Assembly: GCA_002297935.1 (NCBI GenBank)
Contig: DBLC01000089.1
Coordinates: 1,367 to 12,838 of the forward strand
Length of the DNA: 11,472 nt
Reading direction: 5' to 3'
Source: Dialister sp. UBA734
Lineage (GTDB): Bacteria; Bacillota; Negativicutes; Veillonellales; Dialisteraceae
This document shows, piece after piece, positions 1 to 6,310 of this stretch. The notes beneath the pieces were generated by a model. The model made no database searches. It had not been told where the DNA came from and saw only the letters and a program-made list of their open reading frames with translations. The translations under genes and the position numbers were made by a program. Position 1 is the stretch's first letter; each line of letters opens with the position of its first letter.

Positions 1-69
1 ACGAGCGGAGCGAGAACCTTCAGAACCTTCAGAACAACCTGAGTAACCTTAGCAACTTGAGCAACCTAT
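1..69. repeat. Family C nonamer array, right arm of an element cut by the window edge
   Basis: The sequence runs in 9-nt steps: GAACCTTCA twice, then degenerate units AACCTGAGT, AACCTTAGC, AACTTGAGC, ending in GAGCAACCTAT at 59-69. The same 11-mer ends the family C element before the ABC ATPase gene (6449-6459), and in both places a ribosome site and start codon follow within about 25 nt. The first bases (GAGCGGAGCGAGAACC) resemble the core-to-arm junction of the other C elements. The left arm must lie upstream of the window. Confidence 0.7.
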
Positions 70-93
70 TTCTATTATAAAGAAGGTGAATCC

Positions 94-972
94 ATGGAAA
101 ATCGCGTATTGTCTTATTTCCTGATGATTGCTCGGGAGGAGAGCATCACCAAGGCGGCGGAGCGGCTTCATATCACCCAGCCTACGTTGTCGCGGCAGAT
201 TGCGCAGATGGAAGAGGAGTATGGCGTGAAGCTGCTGGACCGGAGCGGACGCCGTGTTTCTTTGACGCCGGCAGGCATTTTGCTTCGGCGGCGGGCCGAG
301 GAAATCTTGTCTCTGGTACATCAAACGGAGCGGGAACTGGAAGAAAGCGATGCTTTGATGGAAGGCACCATCCGCGTGGCCGGTGGGGATTTGGCGGCCA
401 ATTATGATTTCATTCAGCTGATCAAAGAATTCCGGGCCATGTATCCCAAGGTGGGATTTGATTATTTCGCCGCGGTGTCTACGGAAATCAAAGAGCGAAT
501 CAACCAGGGCCTGACCGACGTGGGGCTGCTGGTGGATTCTTATGAGTTTGAGAAATACGAATACTTGCCCATCGGGGAGCCGCGGAAAAATGGAATTTAC
601 ATGCCCATTGATGACCCGTTGGCCGAGAAAGGAACCATCCATCCGAAAGATTTAGAAGGGAAAACCATCATTCTAGCCAGCCGGCAGGATTTGAATGCGA
701 AATTTAAATCCTGGGCGAAAGATTCCCTCAAAACCTATGATTTGGGATTGAGCGTCAGCCTTCCCACCAATAAAGCCATCATGGTGGAATGCGGCATGGG
801 CTATTTCGTCGCCAGCGAAGGGGTGCTGCCCATGATGGATACACGGAAAATCTGCTACCGCCCGCTGGAACCGGACATCACCATCCATACCATGCTGGCT
901 TGGCGGAGGAACCAACCGTTCAGCCTGGCGGCAGGGACGTTTATTAAGTTTTTGAAAGAACGGCTGAAATAA
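94..972 (+). CDS. LysR-family transcriptional regulator
   Basis: A 292-residue protein of normal LysR length. Residues about 1-60 form the winged helix-turn-helix: FLMIAREESITKAAERLHIT followed by QPTLSRQIAQMEEEYGVKLL and DRSGRRVSLTPAG, the classic family signature. Residues about 90-290 form the effector-binding domain, with the usual GTIRVAGGD opening and a GMGYFVASEGV stretch late in the second lobe. The start at 94 is supported by AGAAGGTG about 6 nt upstream. Family members bind DNA as tetramers and respond to a small molecule; the ligand and targets cannot be read here. The usual divergently transcribed target is not visible because the gene lies near the window edge. It converges with the minus-strand genes downstream. 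A family C array ends 24 nt before the start codon and a family A array begins right after the stop. Confidence 0.95.
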   Translation: MENRVLSYFLMIAREESITKAAERLHITQPTLSRQIAQMEEEYGVKLLDRSGRRVSLTPAGILLRRRAEEILSLVHQTERELEESDALMEGTIRVAGGDLAANYDFIQLIKEFRAMYPKVGFDYFAAVSTEIKERINQGLTDVGLLVDSYEFEKYEYLPIGEPRKNGIYMPIDDPLAEKGTIHPKDLEGKTIILASRQDLNAKFKSWAKDSLKTYDLGLSVSLPTNKAIMVECGMGYFVASEGVLPMMDTRKICYRPLEPDITIHTMLAWRRNQPFSLAAGTFIKFLKERLK

Positions 973-1073
973 GAATGCGTAATGCGTAGTGCCGAGGTTA
1001 GTGCGTAATGCGAAGTGCGTAGTGCGTAATGGTGGTAGCGGTGCATCAAATCGGGAAGCGCCACAAATAATAT

Positions 1074-1197
1074 AAAAGGTTATCATTCTGCTGATTCCCC
1101 ATTTCTAACATATCACAAGTAAGGCTTGGTACAAGGTTAAAAGGGTTATATAAGGTTATGAAATATGGTAAGTACATAACCTTATATAACCCTTTTA
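1074..1197. repeat. Family B palindromic element (B1), nested in A1
   Basis: The left end AAAAGGTTATCATTCTGCTG at 1074-1093 matches the end sequence of the other B elements. A perfect 23-bp stem follows (1138-1160 with 1175-1197) around a 14-nt loop; the stem is made of GGTTATATAA-type decamers. The right-hand copy of the outer end is missing. The stem finishes in CCCTTTT on the plus strand, and by symmetry also on the minus strand, so it could serve as a bidirectional terminator between the two convergent genes. Confidence 0.8.
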
Positions 1198-1240
1198 CGA
1201 TGAAATAAAGAGTATGGGGGATTGGTGGGGCAAAAGTGAG

Positions 1241-1287
1241 TGACTCTACCGTTTCCGTCGATCGAAATGACGAGAACAATAGAGTCA
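1241..1287. repeat. Hairpin-forming inverted repeat inside A1
   Basis: TGACTCTA at 1241-1248 pairs with TAGAGTCA at 1280-1287, and the intervening sequence allows further short pairing (GTT with AAC, GTC with GAC). It sits between the B palindrome and a family D arm and may be the core of a decayed D element. Confidence 0.6.
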
Positions 1288-1290
1288 CCA

Positions 1291-1328
1291 TATTTCCTAA
1301 TCCCTAGGGCCTAGTTACTAATCCCTAT
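1291..1328. repeat. Family D right arm (D1), nested in A1
   Basis: Heptamer-type sequence CCTAATCCCTAG and CTAATCCCT, the same as the right arms of the family D elements before the permease gene and before clpP. Only a vague left partner (GGGGGATTGG near 1216) is present, so this is a partial or decayed copy. Confidence 0.65.
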
Positions 1329-1408
1329 TTTCAAAAATTCGCGGCGCTTCCAAATTTTGTGTGCCGCTACCACCATTACGTACTACGCACCACGCATTAC
1401 GCACTCAT

Positions 1409-1642
1409 TCATCCCATGGTATTCTTCCCAAACACCGGATGGCTGCAGGGTTTGAGGCTTCGTTTCTCTATGATGGACAGGGCTTCTGTCATGGTCACGT
1501 CTTGGCGGGAGCCGTCTATTTCATAGACCAACATGGGGGTCTCGCTGTCCAGTTCGCTGCCGGGGAGGTACATGTATTCTTTCATATGGGGATCGCCGTA
1601 GATGAAGCCGGAGAGGAGTTTGCTTTCTGCCAGTTTATGCAT
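1409..1642 (-). CDS. Small protein of unknown function, coupled to the metallophosphoesterase
   Basis: A 77-residue protein I do not recognise. The reading frame is credible because its start overlaps the last 8 nt of the upstream phosphoesterase gene and a perfect GGAGG lies 6 nt before the ATG, so it is probably translated by coupling. The protein has no signal peptide or membrane segment and a mixed composition (for example YEIDGSRQDVTMTEALSIIE in the middle), with one cysteine near the C-terminus in LKPCSHPVFG. It looks like a small cytosolic globular protein. Its genetic pairing suggests a role alongside the phosphoesterase, but no function can be assigned. The stop codon lies 2 nt from the family A right arm. 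Confidence 0.7.
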   Translation of the reverse strand: MHKLAESKLLSGFIYGDPHMKEYMYLPGSELDSETPMLVYEIDGSRQDVTMTEALSIIEKRSLKPCSHPVFGKNTMG

Positions 1643-2348
1643 GAGGGGCCTCCAGGTCGCAAATGAAATAGGGCTTGAAATCCAGGTAGTCCGCGCTGGT
1701 GAGGTGCAGCGGGATGCCTTCTAATTCTTCCGGAAGATTGACGAAATTGGGGCCGCCGTGGATGTGACCGTAAATGCACTGGTCGGCACCGTGTTCTTTG
1801 ATGATGTCCATCATGTGAGACGGATTTCTGGCTTCATCAAAGGGAGGATAGTGCAGCACGGCGATGATTTTGTCTACGTTCATTTTCTGTGCCAGTTCTA
1901 ACGAACGGGCCATGCGTCCTTCTTCGCGAAGGATGATGGACCGGTCTGTTTCGGTGAATTTCTTCGATGTTTCAGAAATCCATCCCCGTGTACCGGCCAA
2001 GGCTACATTGCCCACTTGAATGGCGGAGTTGTGAATGAATTCAAAAGCGCCGTGGGTCATGGCAGTCATTTTCGTCACCGTGGACCACCAGAAATCGTGG
2101 TTGCCCCGGACGATGATTTTTCGCCCCGGCAGGGTACCCAGCATGGTCAGGTCTTGCATGGCACTTTCCATGCTCATGGCCCAGGACAAATCGCCGGCCA
2201 TGATGACCGCATCGTCTTCCTGAATGGTGTCCATCCAAGCATTGACGATTTTTTCTCTGTGATTTTTCCAATTCTCTCCAAAAATATCCATAGGCTTCGT
2301 AGGCGGATCTCCGGAGAGATGGAAATCGCTGAAGGCATATAATTTCAT
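1635..2348 (-). CDS. Calcineurin-like metallophosphoesterase
   Basis: A 237-residue protein with the complete two-metal phosphoesterase signature in order: D-x-H in SDFHLSG (residues 8-10), GDLSW (52-56), GNHDFWW (82-88), a metal-binding His in LHYPP (166) and GHIHG (194-198). No ligand motif is missing, so it should be an active phosphohydrolase. The KPMDIFGENW stretch after the first motif fits the predicted phosphohydrolase group I know as COG1768, whose substrate is unknown; that assignment is from memory. There is no signal peptide, so it acts in the cytosol. AGAGG lies 5 nt before the ATG. A TTGACA promoter lies just upstream, and the gene overlaps the following 77-residue gene by 8 nt, forming a two-gene unit. 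Confidence 0.93.
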   Translation of the reverse strand: MKLYAFSDFHLSGDPPTKPMDIFGENWKNHREKIVNAWMDTIQEDDAVIMAGDLSWAMSMESAMQDLTMLGTLPGRKIIVRGNHDFWWSTVTKMTAMTHGAFEFIHNSAIQVGNVALAGTRGWISETSKKFTETDRSIILREEGRMARSLELAQKMNVDKIIAVLHYPPFDEARNPSHMMDIIKEHGADQCIYGHIHGGPNFVNLPEELEGIPLHLTSADYLDFKPYFICDLEAPHA

Positions 2349-2359
2349 AAAAACCTCTT

Positions 2360-2388
2360 TTCATATAGCGGTAAAAAGATAGTGTCAA
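2360..2388 (-). promoter_or_regulatory. Sigma-A-type promoter for the phosphoesterase unit
   Basis: On the minus strand a perfect -35 TTGACA (plus-strand 2383-2388) is separated by 17 nt from TATGAA (2360-2365). The -10 is close to the ribosome site of the gene starting at 2348, so the leader would be very short. Confidence 0.55.
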
Positions 2389-2410
2389 TTGGTATGAAAC
2401 CTTTTTTAGT

Positions 2411-2645
2411 TAGAAGTGAGAAATGGTGGAAGGGGCGCAAATGATGAAGAGGGTTATCATTCTGCAGATTTCTATTTCCTAACATGCAAAATTCACCGCT
2501 TGTCACAAGGTTAAAGGGGTTATATAGGGTTATGAAACTTACGCAAGTACATAACCTTATATAACCTTATATAACCTTTTTATCCTTTGGGGCGCTTTAT
2601 GAATTGTGCGCCCCTCTTCCATTACGCACTTCGCATTACGCATTA
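2411..2645. repeat. Family A inverted-array element (A2) enclosing a B palindrome
   Basis: The left arm is degenerate (GAAGTGAGAAATGGTGGAAG) and ends in GGGGCGC at 2432-2438. The right arm from 2614 carries heptamers read on the minus strand as TAATGCG, TAATGCG, AAGTGCG. A GC-rich mini-hairpin GGGGCGC (2589-2595) / GCGCCCC (2608-2614) precedes the right arm. The TAA stop codon of the GalT-like gene (2643-2645) is itself the first three bases of the first heptamer. Together with the upstream promoter this fills the gap between the two minus-strand genes. Confidence 0.8.
2449..2582. repeat. Family B palindromic element (B2), nested in A2
   Basis: It begins with GGGTTATCATTCTGCAGATT, the family B end, and contains a stem formed by 2513-2534 and 2550-2580. 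The right arm has three exact ATAACCTT-type decamers, while the left arm has only two. It is of the same subtype as B1: both share a TCACAAG-to-AAGGTT stretch before the stem, and both are enclosed by a family A element. Confidence 0.8.
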
Positions 2646-3407
2646 TTTAGAATGAAAGTATTTCTCCGACTTCAATGTATCTATGATGTGCTTCTTACTG
2701 GTTTCGTCCATCACGTTGGTGATGCGGTAGCCCATGTAGAGGGGGCTGGCGGTGAAGCGGGGGAAGATTTTGGCGTGCAGATGTTTCAAGTGGTAGAAGA
2801 AAATATTGTAACTGCTGCAGCGGATGGGGAAGTCTTGCAGGACGAACCGGGCCAAGGTCTGGATGGTGTCGGCAAATCCTTCGGGCTGTCCGTCGGTTTT
2901 GAGGGTCACGTTCAGCTCTCCCACGCCGCTCAATGGATAATCCGCTAGCGAGGCGTAGCAGTCTTGGTCTTCGTGGACAATGGAACCTAGAAAATTTTCG
3001 CCAAGCAGGTTGTCTCGGTAGTCGTATTCTTCCAGACCGATAATCTGGGAATGGGGGTGCCGTTGGGAACCACCGGACGTGGGGCCGAAGTTGCGGAAAT
3101 AAATGACCGATTTGAATCGTTTGTCCCGTTCCATTTCTCTCCATTTTTCCAGGCCAAAAGAAATCACCTCATGGAGTTTTTGCGGAGCATAGGTAGAAAG
3201 TTCCCCATTGTGGTCCGACGTTTCGACAATGACCGTGGGGACCGTTTTTTCAAATACAGGATACTTATTCATCAGCCAGATCATATCGCCCCGTTGGTCC
3301 AAGATGTGGGTCAAATTTTCTGGATGACAGAACGGACACACCTTCTGGGTCCCCGAATGGGGCTTCTCTTTGCCAATGGACAAGTTGAAAGTCATAGGAA
3401 TTGTCAT
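2643..3407 (-). CDS. GalT/HIT-superfamily nucleotidyltransferase-like protein (DUF4931-type)
   Basis: A 254-residue protein related to galactose-1-phosphate uridylyltransferase but about 100 residues shorter. Visible motifs: CPFC at 24-27, which corresponds to the zinc-binding CxxC of GalT; NKYPVF at 47-52; GGSQRHPHSQIIGL around 112-124, where HPHSQ matches the catalytic HPHxQ, with His119 in the place of the nucleophile; and HLHAKIFPRF at 209-218. All likely catalytic residues are present, so transfer or hydrolysis of a nucleotidyl group is plausible, but the sugar or nucleotide substrate is unknown. No galK or galE is adjacent, so a Leloir role is not supported. I associate this short form with DUF4931 from memory. 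The start at 3407 is chosen because GGAGG lies 9 nt upstream and the motif frame continues from it. It is transcribed away from the ABC importer. Confidence 0.85.
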   Translation of the reverse strand: MTIPMTFNLSIGKEKPHSGTQKVCPFCHPENLTHILDQRGDMIWLMNKYPVFEKTVPTVIVETSDHNGELSTYAPQKLHEVISFGLEKWREMERDKRFKSVIYFRNFGPTSGGSQRHPHSQIIGLEEYDYRDNLLGENFLGSIVHEDQDCYASLADYPLSGVGELNVTLKTDGQPEGFADTIQTLARFVLQDFPIRCSSYNIFFYHLKHLHAKIFPRFTASPLYMGYRITNVMDETSKKHIIDTLKSEKYFHSK

Positions 3408-3436
3408 AGTCTTGTACCTCCGCGTCTCTTTTTCTT

Positions 3437-3445
3437 ATTATATCA
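3437..3445 (-). promoter_or_regulatory. Extended -10 promoter for the GalT-like gene
   Basis: On the minus strand the sequence TGATATAAT is a perfect TATAAT with the TGN extension. No good -35 is visible at the expected distance, as is common for extended -10 promoters. The ribosome site GGAGG (3417-3421) follows. Confidence 0.55.
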
Positions 3446-3560
3446 CGGAAAAGGTTATATTCGATATTTCCGCTAAGCTCATTTTTCATTTATTAAGGGT
3501 AGGCAAAAGGTTATTGTTTGATGATTTCTTTTGTGACGATAATCATTTATTGAAATAGAA

Positions 3561-3784
3561 AAGAGGTTATTATTCTACTGGCTTCCATATGTACCATAAA
3601 GAAAATTATCGCCAGCAAAGGGTTATAAAAGGTTATGAAGTCGGAAAAATCATCACCTTTTGTAACCCTTTGCTAACGGATATATCTTATTGTTTATCTG
3701 AACAAACCAGCAGAATGATAACCTTGATGACAGGCGGTGTTCTGCATGGTGGCAATTTGCGAAAGCAGTAGAATCATAACCTTT
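3561..3784. repeat. Family B palindromic element (B3) in the divergent promoter region
   Basis: The left end at 3561-3586 (GGTTATTATTCTACTGGCTT) is matched by inverted ends at 3708-3725 (CAGCAGAATGATAACCTT) and 3764-3784 (GCAGTAGAATCATAACCTTT). Inside is a 25-bp stem, 3614-3638 with 3650-3674, broken by only two mismatches, around an 11-nt loop. The 533-base gap 3408-3940 holds the GalT-like promoter at one edge, this element in the middle and the binding-protein promoter at the other edge; no gene is supported. Confidence 0.8.
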
Positions 3785-3844
3785 TAGCTTTTGGTATTCA
3801 TGCTAGATTATTCTAATGATATTGCAAATATTTTATTTCTTTAC

Positions 3845-3873
3845 TTGACAAAAGAATTTTCATCCTGTATGAT
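3845..3873 (+). promoter_or_regulatory. Strong sigma-A promoter of the ABC importer
   Basis: TTGACA (3845-3850), a 17-nt spacer and TATGAT (3868-3873) form a near-consensus promoter about 70 nt before the binding-protein start codon. Transcription should begin near 3880. I see no recognisable riboswitch or operator in the short leader. Confidence 0.85.
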
Positions 3874-3940
3874 AGTTGCATAAGAAATCCTTTAGTCAAA
3901 TAAAGAAATGAAGAAACGGGATTACAAGGGGGACTTAACC

Positions 3941-4756
3941 ATGAAAATGAACTGGAAAAAGATGATGATTGCTGGGGCTTTGGCACTGGGTGCTGCTGGT
4001 ATGCTCGCAGGTTGTGGCGGTGGAGATAAGAAAGAAGCTGCTAGCAGTGCGGCTGGCGGCAAACCGGCAAAGATTGTGGCTGGTATGGATGATACCTTCG
4101 CTCCTATGGGATTCCGCGATGACAGCGGCAAAATCGTAGGTTTCGATATCGATATGGCCAATGCGGTTTCTAAAGAAATTGGTGTGCCCATCGAATTCAA
4201 ACCGATTGATTGGGCTTCTAAAGAAACAGAACTGAACTCCGGCCGTATCGACTGCATTTGGAACGGTTTCACCATGACACCGGAACGGCAGAAGAAATTG
4301 GCATTTACCAAACCATATATGGATAACATCCAGGTCTATGCAGTCATGAACGACAGCCCAGTCAAGAGTCCAGAAGATTTGAAAGGCAAGAAGATTGCCA
4401 TCCAGGAAGCATCCACCGCAGAAACTGCACTGAACCGCGACGAAGCCTTCAAGAATTCCTTCTCTGAAGTCAAAGCCTATCCAGATCTGGCTGCTTGCTT
4501 CATGGATCTGGAATCCGGTCGCTGCGATGCGGTCCTGGCAGACTCCGTGCTGATTGAATACTACATGACCAAGAAACCGGGCCAGTTCAAAGAACTGGAA
4601 GGAGTCGTTTCCAAAGACACCTTCTCCATCGGCATCAAGAAAGATAACGAAGCCCTGGTGAAACTCCTGGACGAAGGCATTGCGAAAGTCGTAGCCAGCG
4701 GCGAAGCAGCGAAGATTTCCGAAAAATGGTTTGGGAAGGATGTAGTTTTGAAATAA
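3941..4756 (+). CDS. Amino-acid ABC transporter substrate-binding lipoprotein
   Basis: The chosen start gives 271 residues. AAGGGGGA lies 7 nt before the ATG at 3941; an in-frame ATG at 3908 would add 11 residues but has a poor ribosome site. Residues 1-24 form a lipoprotein signal peptide (two lysines, a hydrophobic core, then the LAGC lipobox), with Cys25 as the lipidated residue. A Gly/Ala/Ser/Lys-rich linker follows. The rest is a family 3 periplasmic-type binding protein: MDDTFAPMGFRDDSGKIVGF, then the signature GFDIDMANAVSKEIGV, and later a NGFTMTPERQKKLAFTKPYM segment. Such proteins bind polar amino acids, glutamine, arginine or cystine; the exact ligand is not evident. It delivers substrate to the permease and ATPase encoded downstream. 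A strong promoter precedes it and a small hairpin follows, consistent with the high expression usual for this component. Confidence 0.95.
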   Translation: MKMNWKKMMIAGALALGAAGMLAGCGGGDKKEAASSAAGGKPAKIVAGMDDTFAPMGFRDDSGKIVGFDIDMANAVSKEIGVPIEFKPIDWASKETELNSGRIDCIWNGFTMTPERQKKLAFTKPYMDNIQVYAVMNDSPVKSPEDLKGKKIAIQEASTAETALNRDEAFKNSFSEVKAYPDLAACFMDLESGRCDAVLADSVLIEYYMTKKPGQFKELEGVVSKDTFSIGIKKDNEALVKLLDEGIAKVVASGEAAKISEKWFGKDVVLK

Positions 4757-4757
4757 T

Positions 4758-4778
4758 AAGATTGCACGGCAATCTTTT
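4758..4778 (+). terminator. Short hairpin with T-run after the binding-protein gene
   Basis: AAGATTGC (4758-4765), a 3-nt loop and GCAATCTT (4769-4776) continue into TT, directly after the stop codon. The stem is perfect but short and the T-run is only four bases, so partial termination or protection of the upstream mRNA end is more likely than a full stop. Confidence 0.6.
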
Positions 4779-4806
4779 GCGACATTGGCATTTATGCGGA
4801 TAGTCT

Positions 4807-5141
4807 AAAGGGTATTATTCTTCTGATTCTTGTTGAGTCATTGGTTATTTAAAAGGATGTCAAAGGGTTATCATTCTACTGATTTCCTTTATGTAACAAA
4901 GAAAAGATACCGCTAGCATCGGGTTATAAAGGGTTATTTTGCCTACATGGAGTAACCTTTTATAACCTTGATGTTGGCGGTATTTTATTTTGTTGGATAA
5001 GAGAAATCAGTACAATCATAACCTTTTGACAATCGAATTGCATGATACAAGCAGCAAGTGAAAGCGGCAGAATTATAACCTTTTACTAAGCGGATTGCAT
5101 TATGCTAGCAGCAAGCGGAATCAGAAGAACAATAACCTTTT
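4807..5141. repeat. Large nested family B palindrome (B4)
   Basis: This is the largest element in the window. The outer ends pair 4807-4829 (GGTATTATTCTTCTGATT) with 5119-5141 (GGAATCAGAAGAACAATAAC). A second pair of ends lies inside, around 4862-4887 and 5002-5027 (TTATCATTCTACTGATT against AATCAGTACAATCATAA). The centre pairs GGGTTATAAAGGGTTA near 4920 with TAACCTTTTATAACC near 4952. The right flank contains a 57-bp direct repeat. No gene is supported in 4757-5423; a short frame at 5102-5284 overlaps the element and a promoter and has no ribosome site. Confidence 0.8.
5018..5141. repeat. 57-bp direct repeats in the right flank of B4
   Basis: ATAACCTTTT recurs at 5018, 5075 and 5132, exactly 57 nt apart. 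The first two units align without gaps over their length, sharing for example ATTGCAT and AGCAGCAAG; the third is partial. Each unit carries an inverted copy of the family B end. Confidence 0.65.
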
Positions 5142-5198
5142 CACATTCCGTTTACCGACCAGATGCCTCCTACGGAGTCATCTTTTTATTTCTCTATC

Positions 5199-5227
5199 TT
5201 GCTAAAATAATAAATTCATTGTATGAT
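5199..5227 (+). promoter_or_regulatory. Candidate sigma-A promoter for the permease gene
   Basis: TTGCTA (5199-5204), a 17-nt spacer and TATGAT (5222-5227) lie in the unique stretch between the B4 and D2 elements. The -10 hexamer is identical to that of the binding-protein promoter. It would give a leader of about 190 nt that includes all of the D2 element. Confidence 0.5.
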
Positions 5228-5287
5228 ACTTACATAGTCGGCGCAAAATGCAGTTGCGTCATTAGAAATAAAAATGGGATATAAATG

Positions 5288-5404
5288 AGTAGCTAGGGAT
5301 TAGGGATTAGGCAATTCTAGTAGCTAGTAGCTAAGAGCTAATAGCTGTGACATAGCAGGAAGTATTGCATATTTCTAATCCCTAGAGCCTAGCTACTAAT
5401 CCCT
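5288..5404. repeat. Family D inverted-array element (D2)
   Basis: The left arm 5288-5311 (GTAGCTAGGGATTAGGGATT) is complementary to the right arm 5374-5404 (CTAATCCCTAGAGCCTAG and onward). The core is an array of 7-nt units CTAGTAG, CTAGTAG, CTAAGAG, CTAATAG (5317-5344) followed by CTGTGACATAGCAGG. It ends 7 nt before the permease ribosome site. Confidence 0.8.
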
Positions 5405-5423
5405 GAGGAGCAAGGAGTTTTTT

Positions 5424-6071
5424 ATGGATTACATACTTAGAATTTTGCCAAATATGTTTGCCGGGCTGGGGATTTCGGCGCAGATTTTTTTGATTACCAT
5501 CGTGCTGTCCCTGCCTATCGGGATTCTGCTGGCGTTGGTTCGTATTTCCAAAGTGGGCATTTTGCGGAAGCTGGCGGCCATGTACATTTACGTCATGCGC
5601 GGTACTCCGCTGATGCTGCAGATCATGTTTATTTACTACGGGCTGCCGCTGATGCTGAATGTACAGATCAGTGATTTCCCGGCGGCCATCTTGGCCTTTG
5701 TTGCCAACTACGCCGCGTACTTTGCGGAAATTTTCCGCGGCGGCATTCAATCTATCCCGAAGGGACAGTATGAAGGCGCCAAGGTACTGGGCTTCACGTA
5801 CAAACAGACCATGTGGCACATTGTGCTCCCGCAGGTGGTGAAGCGGGTCATTCCGCCTCTGGGTAATGAAACCATTACCCTCTTGAAAGATACCTCTCTG
5901 GTGTACATCCTGGCCATGAACGACCTGATGCGTGTCACCCGCGCGTTCGTACAGCGCGATTTCGATACCATGCCATTCCTGGTAGCTGCCATTTTCTACC
6001 TGGTATGCACTGCCATTCTGACAAAGATTCTGGCCTATGTAGAAAAGAAATATGCGGTGTATGAGGAATAA
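5424..6071 (+). CDS. Amino-acid ABC transporter permease (HisM/GlnP type)
   Basis: A 215-residue inner-membrane protein of typical length for this family. It begins with MDYILRILPNMFAGLGISAQ, the usual opening before the first hydrophobic helix, and has about five membrane segments. YVMRGTPLMLQIMFIYYGLP is the characteristic conserved block of polar amino-acid permeases. The cytoplasmic EAA loop is seen at EGAKVLGFTYKQTMWHIVLP (about residues 115-134) and contacts the ATPase. AAGGAG lies 6 nt before the ATG. It should form a homodimeric channel with the ATPase encoded after it. It is unusual that a 667-nt repeat-rich gap separates it from the binding-protein gene and a 404-nt one from the ATPase gene. 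Confidence 0.95.
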   Translation: MDYILRILPNMFAGLGISAQIFLITIVLSLPIGILLALVRISKVGILRKLAAMYIYVMRGTPLMLQIMFIYYGLPLMLNVQISDFPAAILAFVANYAAYFAEIFRGGIQSIPKGQYEGAKVLGFTYKQTMWHIVLPQVVKRVIPPLGNETITLLKDTSLVYILAMNDLMRVTRAFVQRDFDTMPFLVAAIFYLVCTAILTKILAYVEKKYAVYEE

Positions 6072-6119
6072 CGCTGTCATGTTAACGTGTTGAGTCAGCT
6101 AGCATGATTTCGCTTGAAA

Positions 6120-6253
6120 TTACAGGTTACTCAGGTTGCTTAGGCTTCTCAGGTCGCTCAGGTTTTTCGAATGTGCGCATGACGCCAGCGGTATCATCTC
6201 GTTTGGAGAACCTGAGAAACTTGAGTTACCTGAGTCACCTGAGCAACTTGTAA
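6120..6253. repeat. Family C inverted-array element (C2)
   Basis: The left arm 6120-6165 is a run of 9-nt units of the form GGTTACTCA, GGTTGCTTA, GGCTTCTCA, GGTCGCTCA. The right arm 6208-6253 is its inverse (units such as CTGAGTCAC, CTGAGCAAC) and matches at 34 of 46 positions. The core contains GACGCCAGCGGTAT, which is nearly the same as the core of C3. It starts about 50 nt after the permease stop codon. Confidence 0.8.
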
Positions 6254-6310
6254 GCCGTAGGAATTATCGTATATTTTAGTGACATTTAATATGAATTGGT
6301 TGGGGGATAT

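Larger units (their letters stand above)
974..1407. repeat. Family A inverted-array element (A1) enclosing B and D-like sequence
   Basis: This fills the whole gap between the convergent LysR gene and the 77-residue minus-strand gene. The left arm 1001-1044 and right arm 1361-1404 are complementary at 39 of 44 positions and consist of 7-nt units such as GCGTAAT, GCGTAGT and GCGAAGT, ending inward in GGTGGTAGCGG. Additional degenerate units reach back to 974, next to the LysR stop codon. A family B palindrome (1074-1197), a hairpin with TGACTCTA/TAGAGTCA stems (1241-1287) and a family D arm (1291-1328) lie inside. No gene is supported in this 436-base gap. Confidence 0.85.

Noticed and set aside
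855..1064. Minus-strand frames containing HYALRTSHYAL-type peptides (also near 673-1086, 1361-1666, 2604-2948, 7045-7413)
   Set aside because: These peptides are translations of the family A heptamer arrays in their stop-free orientation, joined to shadows of real genes. They have no convincing ribosome site.
1074..1197. CRISPR array or tRNA-like structure in the repeats
   Set aside because: Units are 7-10 nt and contiguous with no regular spacers, and there is no tRNA acceptor or anticodon pattern.
3265..3489. Minus-strand 74-residue frame overlapping the start of the GalT-like gene
   Set aside because: It reads the GalT-like N-terminus in another frame; the motif-bearing frame starts at 3407 with a proper GGAGG, so an upstream start or frameshift is not needed.
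3589..3771. Plus-strand 60-residue frame in the divergent gap
   Set aside because: It lies entirely within the B3 palindrome and has no ribosome site.
5102..5284. Plus-strand 60-residue frame before the permease
   Set aside because: It overlaps the end of B4 and a good promoter, has no ribosome site, and its composition looks non-coding.
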